Shown here: positions 11,433 through 30,402 of the stretch, piece by piece
Layout of the letters: each line of letters opens with the position of its first letter
How positions within the stretch are numbered: position 1 is the first letter of the stretch
NCBI RefSeq assembly: GCF_026745355.1
Contig: NC_079205.1
Location: forward strand, 65,850,200-65,914,199
Source of the DNA: Beta vulgaris subsp. vulgaris
Taxonomy: Eukaryota > Streptophyta > Magnoliopsida > Caryophyllales > Amaranthaceae
DNA length: 64,000 nt
Direction of reading: 5' to 3'
Notes under the pieces: model-generated
Told to the model about the DNA's origin: nothing
Seen by the model: only the letters and a program-made list of their open reading frames with translations
The model's database searches: none
Translations under genes and position numbers: made by a program

Positions 11433-13754
11433 ATGGCTTCCTCAACCAGTTTCATCCTCCTCTCCCTCCTCATCATCACCATCGTCCTTTCGCAACGCCG
11501 CGCACTCGCAACAACCATGTCCATCTACGAACTCCTCCCAGTGTTTGGCCTCCCAGGCGGCATATTACCTGACTCAGTCAAGAGCTACACTTTCTGTCCT
11601 GAAGATGGCAGTTTTGTAGTACAACTAGAAAAACAGCCTTGTTATGTGCAGTTGGATGATTACTTAATCTGCTATGATGAGCTAATATCAGGCACTCTTA
11701 AACTTGGATCAATCACTAATTTGGAGGGAATTCGAGTTAAATGGTTATTGCTTTGGCTACAAGTTGATGAGATTAAGGTTGATTTGCCTCCTAATGATAA
11801 TATTTACTTGCAATTTGGTGTTGTTAACAAGAAACTTGATGTTGGACAGTTTCAAACTATTCATTCTTGTACTAATCGGGATAATATGTGGATATTCAAG
11901 GTACATTATTTCTCTTATCTGTCTCCTCTCTTCTTATTTAATTTCTTATTTAAAAAGATTACGGAATCTAATGCTAATATTTATTAGCCATATTCGGTTA
12001 AATACATGTTAATTGTAAAAGAATAGATTTTGATGGTGTGTTAGCAGTTGTTAGAGGTGGCCGTCAAATTACTTGTTATAGGTAAACCTGGTTATTGGCC
12101 AGAGTTTTATTGGATAGGGTCATTATTGGACAGGATTATTATAGGACCAGTAAAGAAACCCAATAATTTTGAAAAATAAAATAGGTTTTGTAAAAAATAT
12201 TACATATTCGAATTCTTATTTAAGTTAAACTCACTTTTGGTTGTTCCTTGTTTTTCCGGCTCGTTTGTCGGCTCGTCCATTATCGACCCGCTATTGCCCA
12301 CTACCCATTTAGCCGACCTGCTACTGACCATCTTATGACCCGACGCGCTTCCCCTCGCCCAATAACAAGCTCCAGTTATAGGTAGATGTTCGGCACAAAG
12401 TAGCTTTTAAATTACTAAAATAAATAAGAAAAATCGTACTAAAGCTATCATATCATCCAAAACTAATTTGCTTTTTCACTGCTATATAAATCTAAGGTAT
12501 CGTTTGGATGCACTTGGGAAGTTGATCTTCCCTTGATTTTTCACTTCCCATGAAATTTCACTTCTTAGGAAGTAAAGAAAATTGTTTGGTAGGCTATGAA
12601 AGATGGAATTCCCATGAGAAGTGGCACTTACCTAGGGGGAACTAGGTAAGCAACTTCCCCCATTGTGTGGGAAGCAGAACTTCCTAAGAAGTGCAAATTC
12701 CCATGATTTTGCCAACCAAACAACTTCATATACTTCTACTTCCTAGATATTTGCACTTCCCATGATTTGTTTTGTCAACCAAACAAGGCCTAAGATGTCA
12801 TTGTTGTATTTGTTTTTGAAAAAATATACTTTTATATAAGAATAAAACGTACTTTTTCTATTTCACAATATTTGCAACGATTTGACGTAAAGTGTAAATA
12901 AAAAATGACTAATCGTTGCAAATAATATGAAACGGAATTAGCATATGATCAAATTAATTAATTTGTTAAAGGAGACTACTGAAGTTGTACTTATCAATAT
13001 CGGTAATGAACTCAATGCAATCTCTTTCCTAATAAACAATTGAAATAAAAAGTTGGAAACTAGAAGACAAACAGCATGATTATTTTTATTTTTAACCTTT
13101 TCCTTCCTCCTATTGGTAAATTTCGTTGGTTGGTGTAAAATGTAATTAAGTGTAATTGCGCATGCTTTTACTCATTGTTCGGTGACTAGTTTAATTTATT
13201 TAGGTACTAAGTCCAATTTTATATTAAAATTAAACCGCCTTTTTAAATAATTTTTCTTACTTCTAAGTTCTAACATGTGTCGTGTAAAATGTGGATCAAT
13301 CCAGTTGTTGTTAAGGTCAAATTGTTGGGTAATATATTACTTAAGTTAAAAAGGAACAAAACTTGTCCCCCTTTTCAATCCTAAAACTTGACTTTTATTT
13401 CTTCAAAGCTTCTTAGAATTTCATATTTGGTAAGTATTTGAATATTTGATAGGTAAGGATATGTTAAGAGGAAAAAGAATCAGAGAGTACCTCATATTAA
13501 GATTTAAGGAATTAAGGTATACTATCTATTGAATAGTACTAATATCTTTCAACTTGTAATGTGGTCAAAGTGCCAAGTTTTTTGGGTTCTTGTATCTTAC
13601 ATCTCGTCCCCCTATGGAGTTTTTCGTTAATAAAACATATAGACCCTGTTCTTTTAGATTTATTTTCAGTTTAAGTAGGACGGAGACAAATTCTGACTTG
13701 ATTAATTTGATGGTGCAGCAGCTTCAGCCTCATGTTGATGAATTGCCAATTTAA
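11433..13754 (+). CDS. DUF538 family secreted protein (gene 2)
   Basis: Exon 1 (11433-11900, donor AAG|GTACAT) codes for a signal peptide of about 26 residues and the DUF538 domain: Glu-Leu-Leu-Pro-Val-Phe-Gly-Leu-Pro-Gly-Gly-Ile-Leu-Pro, then Cys-Pro-Glu-Asp-Gly-Ser-Phe, then Ile-Lys-Val-Asp-Leu-Pro-Pro. A short last exon (13719-13754) starts after GGTGCAG and stops at TAA, giving about 167 residues. The acceptor reads GCAGCAG, a NAGNAG pair, so the product may vary by one Gln. It shares long blocks with gene 1, including Gly-Ser-Ile-Thr and Lys-Val-Asp-Leu-Pro-Pro, which indicates tandem duplication. The 1.8-kb intron carries a Tourist MITE and other repeat remnants. The last exon is the weakest part of the model. 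Confidence 0.8.
12496..12790. mobile_element. Tourist (PIF/Harbinger) MITE, 295 bp
   Basis: It is flanked by the TAA TSD typical of PIF/Harbinger (12493-12495 and 12791-12793). The left end GGTATCGTTTGGATGCAC and the right end (GGCCTTGTTTGGTTGAC in reverse complement) are imperfect inverted repeats. It lies in the intron of DUF538 gene 2. The interior is rich in ACTTCCC and GGGAAGT words that can pair. Confidence 0.8.
13165..13260. repeat. Single-arm remnant of the foldback family found at 53.3 kb
   Basis: The segment contains GGTGACTAGTTTAAT, a TTTAGGTACTAAGTC word and a TTTATATTAAAATTA run, in the same order as the arms of the large inverted repeat at 53313-53983. Only one arm is here, inside the intron of DUF538 gene 2. 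Confidence 0.55.
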
Positions 13755-14595
13755 GCTATCAATTGAACACATTATGTCAAGTGTTCAATGATAAGTTTTT
13801 TCAGATTTTCACCAAAGAATTAAATATTATGTCAAATTGTCCTCGGAATATTGTAGGAGTAGCAATAGTTGCTCCAAGGAAATTTGACTAATATACGTGT
13901 ATACAAGAAAACAAGATGATATTTCTTCGAAATCTAATTTATATGTATGTGTAGGTTGGTAAAATAATTTGTTGATGGTTTTATACAAATCGAACTTTGA
14001 AGCCATCATTTATTTTGTTGCGATAGAGAAAACAAAGAGATAGAAATGCAAATTTGAAATGTAAAAGCCAACCACCAATATTAAAAAGTTAATAAGATCA
14101 GTTCTTATTTTTAGATCGAAAATGGTTTTCTAGCCTCTAAATAGTAAAAACACAATACAACCCTCTTTATAGGTTGTTTGGTTGTAATGGAACTCTGGTG
14201 GAGGTCTTGTACGAGGGCAGATCATATAATTTCTTCTGCCCTTTGAAAAAATTAATTATTTTAATACACTAATGTTGCATAAAAAAAAGTAGTATATAAC
14301 TAGTATTTGTTTTTTTGAGGAGAAAAGTTAATTAGTGCATTAATCAAGGGACGAAAAATCCGAGAGTACATAAAGGGAACCACTCGACACCAAATATGAC
14401 TAGTATATTGTACACTAGCTAGCAAATAATTGCCAAATCTACGGTTAAGAATTTGATATGAGTTGTTAATTTCAGTCATTGACACCAAACCTGCATCTAC
14501 CTTAACATAACGTCTAAGCAAAACCCTGTGTCTGAAATAGTCAAAACACTTGCACATCTCTATCCTGTGAGTGTGCCACAACACCCTCCAAAATA
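13755..14595. other. Intergenic between DUF538 genes 2 and 3
   Basis: No gene is seen. The short minus-strand open frames here show no domain. The last roughly 100 bp should contain the promoter and leader of DUF538 gene 3. Confidence 0.4.
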
Positions 14596-15126
14596 ATGGC
14601 ACTTTCATGGAGTTTTCCGCCCTTAATCTCTCTCATCATCATCTCTCTCCTCTCTTTTTCCTGCAACTTCATCAACAGTTCTCCAGACATCCATGACATC
14701 CTCTCAGAATTCAATCTCCCAAAGGGTATCCTCCCAAATGCAGTCAACACTTATTCACTTTCCTCTAAAGATGGCAGTTTTACTGTAAATATGGAGCACC
14801 CATGTTATGTAAAATTCCTTGATGATCAAATAGTGTACTATGATAAAGTTATTAAAGGGAAGTTGAGTTATGGGAAAATCACAAATGTTTCAGGGATTCA
14901 AGCTAAGAAGCTCTTTATATGGCTTCCTGTGACAGGTATGGAAATGGATGCGGATTCGGGTATGGTTGAGTTTCATGTTGGAGCTTTGAGTCAGAAATTT
15001 CCTGCTAAACAGTTTCAGATTATACCCACTTGTATGAACAAGGCTTGCTCTAGATCAATTGGGTATGGTCTTAAATTCAGATCAAAATTGAGATCCTTCT
15101 GGGTCAACTATTACTACTCCCTTTAG
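14596..15126 (+). CDS. DUF538 family secreted protein (gene 3), intronless
   Basis: A single 176-codon frame begins with a strong signal peptide (about residues 1-28: Leu, Ile and Ser-rich, ending Ile-Asn-Ser-Ser). The DUF538 domain follows: Asp-Ile-Leu-Ser-Glu-Phe-Asn-Leu-Pro-Lys-Gly-Ile-Leu-Pro-Asn-Ala, then Tyr-Ser-Leu-Ser-Ser-Lys-Asp-Gly, then Cys-Tyr-Val-Lys-Phe, then Lys-Leu-Phe-Ile-Trp-Leu-Pro. It lacks the Lys-Val-Asp-Leu-Pro-Pro loop shared by genes 1 and 2 and has Met-Glu-Met-Asp-Ala-Asp instead, so it belongs to a different subgroup. The C-terminus is Ser/Arg/Tyr-rich with two cysteines (Cys-Met-Asn-Lys-Ala-Cys). No intron is needed. It is probably secreted; its biochemical role is not established. 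Confidence 0.9.
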   Translation: MALSWSFPPLISLIIISLLSFSCNFINSSPDIHDILSEFNLPKGILPNAVNTYSLSSKDGSFTVNMEHPCYVKFLDDQIVYYDKVIKGKLSYGKITNVSGIQAKKLFIWLPVTGMEMDADSGMVEFHVGALSQKFPAKQFQIIPTCMNKACSRSIGYGLKFRSKLRSFWVNYYYSL

Positions 15127-16512
15127 AATAGAAATAAGTTTCTGATGATCTGATATCATCTCCCCAGAATCTTTGTACTTTTTACTTGTGTAAAGTAATG
15201 CAATGTAATGTAAAGTAATGCAATGTAATGAAATGTTGTTTACTGTTTCAGATGTGTTGGGTGAAAGTCTGCATGTATGGGTTTATGCTTTACTGATGTG
15301 CCATACTATACTATTAATTTGACGGAACGACACGGGTTACTGATATCAGTGTTACTCCGATACCTTCATTTACATAAAAAACGGGGTGTCGTGTCGTGTA
15401 TTGTCGTGTCCGACACAACACTGTACTTGGATACTTCATTTTAAACTAAAAACTTGACTTTTCTACAAAATAGCCGATTCGGACACTTGGACACCCATAT
15501 CCGGGTAGACATTCAATCCGTGTCTAAGTAACATAGACTGATATCACTAATCATGCACATATTCTATTAGTAGGAATGTAGGATTATGATGGGGTGTTAA
15601 TATAACATTACAAGGTTCAGAGCAAATCTTTGGAAGGGTTCTGGTCTTCTGGACCACCATTTGAGCGTGAGAAACGTTACAGGATAGATGAGCTGCAATT
15701 AGAGGCAACTTAACCCATGTAGGGTGAGAGCCTCAAGGATACATTGGGGTGATTCAATGATGATGATGTATAAGGTGAAGAGTTGAAGACTGAGGTCTCA
15801 GGTCTGTGCATAGAAAATATTTTCAGAAGTTAAGGTCAAACTTGCCTGAATTTGCATGAACTGTATCTACCTAAAAAGATTATATAGTAAAGATACGAGG
15901 TTTGTGACGAAAAAAAATGCTATAAAACCATGCAGTATTATTTATCATGACAAATATTTAAAAAGAAGAGTCTAGTTTTGAGCAATTCAACATGGTATTC
16001 ACAAAAAAGCATCTGCAGATTACTGCATGTATTCTTTCATGTACTGCTACAGAGACCAAGTCTAAGAATTCTGCAAACAACTGCAGATTCTAGCCTACGG
16101 GATTTACATATCCGTTCGAAACCAAAAACTACCTCCACAAATAGACACTGATGACGCCATCAGGTGCAAAATCAACTCTTCACAGCGAGCGACATGAAAC
16201 ACTAACACGAAAAAACACAAAGGTGCTGTTCTACTTTCTTCAATGCTGGCCGAATGTAACAATTATCTTCACAATTTGGAACAATATACAATGTGAAGGC
16301 AAATGAAACAGCCATCAGATTCTGGAAAGAATCTCCATCTGATTGGATGAGCAACAAAAGAATTGGGTTCTGAAGCTGAAAGAACCTCGAATGAATTTGA
16401 GAATAGAATTCTCATGAGCATATAATGGCTTGCATGTTATGAAACCTTTCTGGATATAACATGGATGAATTCTGATACCAGAAGCAAGAGTATAAGAGTC
16501 ATCCGTTGATTC
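15127..16512. other. Intergenic between DUF538 gene 3 and SAGL1-like gene
   Basis: 15180-15235 has short tandem GTAATGCAAT/GTAAAGTAATG words in the likely 3' UTR of DUF538 gene 3. 15330-15535 is a dispersed-repeat-like tract with GTGTCGTGTCGTG, GGACACTTGGACAC and CCGTGTCTAAG. About 16000-16512 is probably 3' UTR of the minus-strand kelch gene. No other coding region is seen. Confidence 0.4.
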
Positions 16513-19500
16513 TCATGCTTGAAGAACCTGACAGTGCACAATATGACTCTTTAAACCACTTCTGCCTGCTATGCTCGACAATAGATTAGTGACCATTGTC
16601 CTGAAATGACCTTTCCCACCAACATTCTCCCATAAATGTGGATTACTCTCCACGAGTTTATCAGGGCTCGTGACATCAACCAGACTAATACTCATGTTGT
16701 TACGAATAATGCAAAGCTTACCATTAAGAGGAAGAAGTGCAGCAGCCTCCAGAGCCCGGGAACTCCCAAGGTGGACTTTGCTATCTATAAATTTGATCCA
16801 GGAATCACTTGGTTCATCATACACTCTAAGCTTGCAACCATCCCTGCAATCTATGGAATATAGTTGACCATTGATGGTGGTGCTTGGATTTCTCCAACTT
16901 GCAACCATCCCATCATTCACTGTGTTCCATGTGTTGGTCTCTGGATCATAAGCCTCACTCATTACCTGACGTTGAGAGCCTAGTCCCTTTAAATACCATT
17001 TTCCATTGTACACCACTCCAATGAAAGGGACCATTCCGGAGCTCATATCTGTGACGGAACTCCACCTGTTCCTGTTCGGATCATAAATCTCGGCTGAACG
17101 GAGAGCCCGTTGGATTCCTTCACATTCACCACCAGCCACATAAAGACAGTTATCTATGACGCAAGAACCAAAACAATGGCGTCTCCGAAGCATGCTTGGT
17201 GCTGGGTGCCATTTATTTGTCCTTGCACTATAGAATACAACACGTCTCATGGAACCCCTAAGTGGATCTTCACCTCCAAACAAGTACAGGTGGCAGCCAC
17301 TTAGAACAGCACATCCAAATCCTCTGGCTTCAGAATACTCTACAGGAACAGGAGGAAGTGGTTGCCAGACCTGATAAGTAGGATCAAATGCATGCCATGA
17401 GATTTTCCCATCCCGGTCCCTCTTCATGACATATACCCACTCTTCTGCCATTCCGAGATTTTTCCTGAGAGAGTAGTAGTAGTTTCCAGCGAGGAGTCGA
17501 TGCCATCTTTTGCAAACTAGGCGGAGCTTTCGATGCTCTACTCGGGGGACTCGGATGAGACAAGCAATGGCAAGATCATCGGGGAGGCCAGGCAAGAGAG
17601 GTGGCTGGATACGGGTCCTCTCCCTGCGGGAGTTCTTTGTCTTGTGGGCACGAGGATTTATATCTGGCTGGATACAGATCTTTGAACCTGGAACGAATCT
17701 TCTTGCACCAACAACCGTTTTTAAACCAGCATCTACCTTGCAGTAGCATGAGACAGAATCAACCTGGAACATTCAATCACAAATGGAAATACAGGAGATC
17801 AAAATTTTAACTAGGATGACAGCAACAAAAAGAGTATCCATAACCTAACTATCAAGGGATATGCGCATCAAAAAAGATTCAAGCTATAAGCAGACAACAA
17901 AAATAAAAGTCGACAAATTTCATGGTTATATATATTAGATACTATTCCACTTGATGAGCTTTCTGATTGGCAAAACACCCCATTCATGTTTTAGTATCTG
18001 CTAGTTCACGTGTGAAAAGAATTACTGGCAAGGAAGAGCATGCCAGTCTCTGGTGGCTGTGTCCAGAACAGCCACAGCAGTGAAATCAATCCAGCTTGAA
18101 GAGGGCCACTGATGTCTAATATTTCAGCTGAAAAAGAAACTTACAAACTACTGGAATTCCGTAAACTCGTAAGTGCAAAGGTCTAGCTCAGACTCGCCCA
18201 CAAATCCCACTCTATGCGGAAGTTATATCAAACTGCTGCAGATGAGGAAGTTTTAGGCTCTCATATGATTTGGGCAAAGGTACATAGTAGTACTCAATTT
18301 CAACGCAATGGAATGTTTAGCACATAGGCCATGCAGATCAATTGAAAAACATTCAGGTCTGGCCAAAAGAATGTTGGTGAACTAATGGCAAGGGGAGTAA
18401 AAGATGAGTGAGTAATATAGAGACTATGGTAGGTATCTAGAGCAAACTAAGAAATCTTCTATTGGCTGTTGTAACTGCTCCTTGTATTAATTTAGAGCAG
18501 CCTTTGCAGATTCTAGATAGTCAGGCATAGCTAAGGCACGAGGACCTCCAACTTTCGACAGAAATAAAATTTTGAAAAATGGCAGAATTCACCACTTCAA
18601 CTCCTATGCATACTTTTGCCTGACATGTGAAGTTCAGTGCGTATATCATAGGTCATAGGCTACTGAAGTCTGGAATCCAGGAGATAGCTATATTCATGAA
18701 CCAATTACATTTTACATAGTATATACTTCAGTTTCCATAACCTCACACGCGACAGCAACACACATAAGATGAATGCACAAATCACAATAGTGTTCGTCAA
18801 TTTGCAATAAACGTCTAGATTTCTAACCCCATTTTCACAGTTACAAGTGAGAATTTGAGTTTAAAAGTAGGCAACAACTAAGCGTGATAAGGCATGCTAT
18901 TTACACATATACTCTCTTTGTCTCTCCATCTATCTATCTATCTCCACTAACCACCATCAATATTTTCATGCAATCATGCAGCGAATCCCATCAACCTTGG
19001 ACCATGTGTATATTAAACTTTATCAACAAGATTAGAGCTCCTTGTGCCCTGAGGCTAAACATTGACATCTAAGCAATAAGAACAAAGCATACAAAACAGC
19101 TCTAATATACCCATGATATCAGTGAGAAAGCTATAGCACAGTCTTCCTACAAAGATGACCTTTCGGCTTTTGTTTGTCCTTCTATGTATTTACGGAGTGA
19201 AGGTAGGTTGGACAATGGTGTTGCATAATAATAGCACATTGGAGGTGGACAATGAGAACTATAAGCAAAGCATGAAAGCCTGCTCTTTCATGTTAGCTCT
19301 CTCCACTCATAGCAAGAACGAGTATCAAGTGTTCTTTCCTCCAAATTAATGTGGTTAATCTTCGTGACAAGGCAAGGCAAGGCAACTTGGAAGTAATTAC
19401 GATAGAACCATGCCACAAGGACTAGCATCAAGTTGTGCAATAACTTACCCTGATTAATAATTATACTTTGTTCATTGTACTCACTCGATGTTTAGAAATC

Positions 19501-20458
19501 ATAAATTAGAAATTGAAGTTAGAATTTTTTTCATTGGCAGGCTTAACTAGCAACAACATTTTCTAAAGTGTGTTTCGTAAACAAGGAGTTCACAGTACAC
19601 CAAAATAAGTCTTAACAGTATAATAACTTGATCATAGCACATCACATTAACATTTTGGGTCCAAATGCTATTAACTGAACAGTTGAACTAGCATCTTAAC
19701 CTAGTCAAAATGCTAGTCACCTGAATCATTCATGTCTTCTTCAGTTATCATTATTCAGACAATAACTAAATCATTCATGTAATAATTCATATGTTTGATA
19801 CAAGTATTGCAAGGTGAGTTGGGGAACTGAAGTCCCAACGACTCGGTCAGAAAAATGAAAAGCATCTAGCACGCTAAGGATATTATGCAAAACGGAATTT
19901 GAGCTTGAAATCAGAAAATTCAGATGTTAAATAACCTTAAAAATTCGTAGCATTCATTCGTGCAGCAACACCATTACCCCAATCCATAAGAAGGGGGAAA
20001 ACTTAAGATAATGATCTAGACATTTAGAACAAATTCCAGTATATTGCAACTTTGCAAGTACACGTGAAATTTAAGGCAAAAAAGAGACCCGACCAAATCT
20101 CAAGAGTATCATCAATTGAATATTATTATATCCAGTAGAATAAACACAATAGAATCTCAAAAGAGTATATAACCATCACAAATTGAATAACCTAAACCCA
20201 AAAAAAAAGCTAAGTTCCCTTGGAAAAGAAAATATTTTCTGCCATTTATACTACACAGTCAGTACACACAACAACCATCAAATTCCACATAAATCATGAA
20301 CAAAATTCAGCACATTTCAGCAAAAAAAATTAATCATCCAAGCATTTTACACAGTAATTAACTAAAATTGAAGCATAATAATAGTTTAGCTTTACCAAAG
20401 GAGCTTGAAGACGAAAACCCCTCTGTGCATTTGGTGACGCTTCTGCACCTCGTTCCAT
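16513..20458 (-). CDS. SAGL1: F-box/kelch-repeat protein, SAGL1-like (At1g55270 type)
   Basis: Exon 1 is 20458-20396 (63 nt from ATG to donor TTG|GTAAAG). Exon 2 is 17763-16513, starting after TTCCAG. Together they give 437 codons without the stop. The N-terminal Val-Asp-Ser-Val-Ser-Cys-Tyr-Cys-Lys-Val-Asp-Ala-Gly stretch starts exon 2. An F-box lies at about residues 79-118 (Leu-Pro-Gly-Leu-Pro-Asp-Asp-Leu), followed by kelch blades to about 390 with Gly-Gly doublets (Leu-Phe-Gly-Gly-Glu, Val-Ala-Gly-Gly-Glu). The tail is His-Ile-Val-His-Cys-Gln-Val-Leu-Gln-Ala. This matches Arabidopsis At1g55270, SMALL AND GLOSSY LEAVES 1, a nuclear SCF adaptor reported to limit cuticular wax (via CER3) and phenylpropanoid enzymes. 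Using the in-exon ATG at 17770-17772 would miss the small first exon. Length agrees with the family. Orthology is inferred from sequence memory, not from an alignment. Confidence 0.9.
17764..20395 (-). other. Long intron 1 of the SAGL1-like gene
   Basis: This is a 2.6-kb intron between the 21-codon first exon and the main exon. It contains only short frames (for example 19155-19349, +) with no domain and no splice context. I see no bounded transposon in it. A CTATCTATCTAT microsatellite lies near 18928. Confidence 0.6.
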
Positions 20459-23359
20459 TGACCCAGAATTTAGAACCAAAAAATCATAAATGGGAAATTT
20501 GCTAACTTAAAAACCCATAATTAATCTTTGCAGATCGAGTATAATTTCAGCTTAAAAGTATAAATCTGATCCAACCCAAAAGCTTAAATATCACAAAACT
20601 TGTACAAATTGAAAATTCTAAGCTCAAAGTTTCCTTCTTTTTTGCAGATTCAAGGGTTTTAAGCTGGTTATAACTTATAACAAAGCTTAAAAAACGTGAA
20701 AAATGGTTTTCTTTCTCCAGAAAAAAAGTGGGTAAAATGCATAAACTGAAGAAAGATAGTGTTACAGCTGGGATCAACAATTCTACATCACAAATTTCAC
20801 CAAAAAACTTGACATTTATTTCTTTGGTTTGTGGAAAAAAAGGTGAAGAGTTAGAGAAAGTATTAATTAGGGTGCTATTTATTTGAATGCAAAGTTTGAA
20901 TAGTTGTAAATGAAATGAGTAAATTATAACAGAAGAAGTAGTAGTATACTAGGGATTTAATTAATGAGATCTAAATAATCTCCTCCTCTACTCCAACTAC
21001 TACCAGAAGTGAAAATGGACGACATTTTTTGTCATGTCATGAGCAATGGCCCCCTCATTACTTCAATCCTTTTGAATATTTACGGGTCAAACCCGCCATT
21101 TAATAAATGGGGCAATTGTGAAATTCTAGCTACTTTGAATTTGATAGTTTTTAATTAATTTTTTTTTAGGAAAGATAATCGGTTCGAAGACCATCCCCTA
21201 TTAGGCAATAGCTTACTAGCCTGCAGGATACACCAGCTTAGATGTCGTATATAAAGCTACACAGTTCAGAATTAAATGCCCAACATATTGTTGGGATGAG
21301 GATTCGAACTCTGAACAATGTCCTATAATTCGATATGATATTTCATTGAGGTACTACCTCTCCCTCGAATTTGATTGTTTGAATTAACTAACATGTTTAA
21401 ATTATTTACTTTTTTGGCATGTGTATGGAGTAGAAGAGGCTATGTTTAATAAAGAGTAAGATCTTTCTTAAATTTGGATTTAGATTTAGATTTAGATTTA
21501 GATTTAGATTTAGATTTAGATTTAGATGTAACATGCAACGTGTTACGTGTTGTATACTATGTGATATAATGTGTTTAGGAAAGATAGTTATATAGGTGTT
21601 TAATTATGATGTATGTTAACTTATCATTTCATCGTACTTTTCATTTAATGAAAAAAAAAATCGGTTTATTTATAGGAACATTTTGCGTGCATGATGAACT
21701 ATATGTATGTATACATAATTAACTTGTAGATAGTTGGACTTTGCAAATTCGTTTATTGAATAGGTAACTTTACAAATAAATTTTTATATTGTTGTACCAA
21801 TGATAAATGTCTATATTAATAGACATGTATGTATCTCTTTAGATTTGGTGATAACCTATTTATGTTTTATGATGGTAATAGTTGGATTGACTCATTAAAC
21901 GTTGAAATTAATTTAACATCTTCTAAAATGAAATTATGTGAAATTAGTGGCGATATGGTAATTGAGTAGCCATTTAATATAGCGTAAAGGTTGCACTTTT
22001 TAGGAGATCATTTATCTTATAAGCTTTTCATATAAAGTACAAGATTCGAGTTATAAGGTGAATATGTTAGATCGAGATAAATCTTGGAAGCGTCAATACT
22101 TGTAAAACGATGTCATAAAGATCATTTTTAATATCCCTCTATAATTTGGTAATAACTGCTCTAGGTTAAGTGATTCTCACATTAGAAACTATAAGTTAAT
22201 GTACACAAGTGGAAATGATACCCAAAATGAGAAAAATAACTAGGTATTATCCTATAAAGATATTTTCCATATGAAAGTTGTGGTATACAATATATATACA
22301 AGCTTGGTAGGAAGTATCTCTTGGCCCTGGATAATTAGTGAAAAAGACTCTCAAGTGTGGTGAAGAATCTACATAGCAGTGTTGTGTATGCGACACTCAA
22401 TTTGGAAATGTGTGCAATTTGTGTTGGTGGTAGCATCGTAAAGTTGTAGTGAGAGGTTTAAGCTTCTTAACTCGTGTCATGTTGACTTATTATCAAGTCA
22501 TATCTTATTTGGTGCCCAAAAAAATTGTTAATGCCTAAGTGAATATGTATCTATGATACGTGTTTTTGGTTAGATGTACTGTGTGATGGTGGTTTGTATT
22601 TATGATTGGGTGTGCTTCATAAAACGATCTTTGATCAATGACAATAAAACTTACTCTCATTTGTAGTTCTTATCTTATCTATTACTATTTCACAATAGTC
22701 ATATCGATAAATCAAATAAATTTCCTACATAAACAAGTACTATTTGTTTTACCTTGCATATAAAAAGTACTCATAAATACCGCATCTGTAAATTAATAGT
22801 TGCAACAGTTCGACTTACACATTTATGCATGCACGACTTTGACCATTAATATCTTCCACTATATGTCATTACAAAATTTAGTACGATAATAATATACCTT
22901 AAGACAAAGTTAATCACATTTTAGAAAATAACATTTGTATTTATATATTCATAAAAAAGTTAGTCAAATTAAAATATGCAAATAAAGCAAAAGTCAAATT
23001 ATTACAACAATTTAATTACAAAGTATCAAACATATTGTTATTTTGACCATGTAAATAGGAGTATCAAATTGGACCAATGAAAATCTTTGAAGGAAAAAAA
23101 AAATGAAAATAAGTCGCGTGCAACAAACACGCGCGTGAAAGCGAGTTATATAAAAAGCTACAAAGATCTTGAATTAGCGATTTCTAGTTTCGAGTAAACA
23201 CTTTATTTTTTATTTTTTTCGGTTTGAAAATTATAGGCGGAAAAAAAATCTAATAAATTCCTACAAATTAAAATAAAAAAATAATAAAAATTTCAATTTT
23301 CTAATAAAAAAAAGGAGTGGTAATCGATCAAAAAGCCAGGGTTTTCCTTATTGGTACTT
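20459..23359. promoter_or_regulatory. Divergent intergenic region, SAGL1-like (-) and PP2A (+)
   Basis: The two genes face away from each other, so the region holds both promoters. The first roughly 400 bp (20459-20880) should carry the SAGL1 leader and promoter. 21180-21370 contains tRNA-like words in reverse (GGATTCGAACTCTGAAC), suggesting an old SINE. A hexamer array lies at 21476-21527. From 21600 to 23150 the sequence is strongly AT-rich with no gene seen. I cannot place a TATA box with confidence. Confidence 0.45.
21476..21527 (+). repeat. (TTTAGA)n hexanucleotide microsatellite
   Basis: About eight and a half perfect TTTAGA units. It resembles but is not the plant telomere repeat TTTAGGG. 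Confidence 0.95.
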
Positions 23360-23572
23360 CCACCACCACCGTTCTTCTCTCTTTTTCTCTCTCCTCTTTT
23401 TCTCTGCATTTCTTCTTCCTTCGTTTATTTTTTTTTTCTCTTTCTCTCTCTATCTCCTTGTTTCTCTCTCTATAATTTTTTTCTCTCTTCACGGCGAAAA
23501 ACTGAACCGGTGACGTGAAGGAGAAGCGAAATCGGAGGAGATCTGCTAGGGTTTCCGAACGAACTCGCGAAG
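23360..23572 (+). promoter_or_regulatory. Pyrimidine-rich 5' leader of the PP2A gene
   Basis: About 130 bp of nearly pure CT tract (TTCTCTCTTTTTCTCTCTCC and similar) runs to about 23490. A GAAGGAGAAGCG/AGGGTTTCC stretch then leads to the start codon at 23573. Such Y-patches are common in the leaders and core promoters of plant housekeeping genes. The transcription start is not determined. Confidence 0.55.

Positions 23573-30402
<6,830 letters not shown>

Noticed and set aside
12060..12380. Possible hAT MITE in the DUF538 gene 2 intron
   Set aside because: It starts with TAGAGGTGGCCGTC and has CCCGAC/GGTTATTGG words like other hAT MITEs, but I could find neither a matching right end nor a TSD.
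21476..21527. Interstitial telomere repeat
   Set aside because: The unit is TTTAGA, six bases, not the plant TTTAGGG heptamer.
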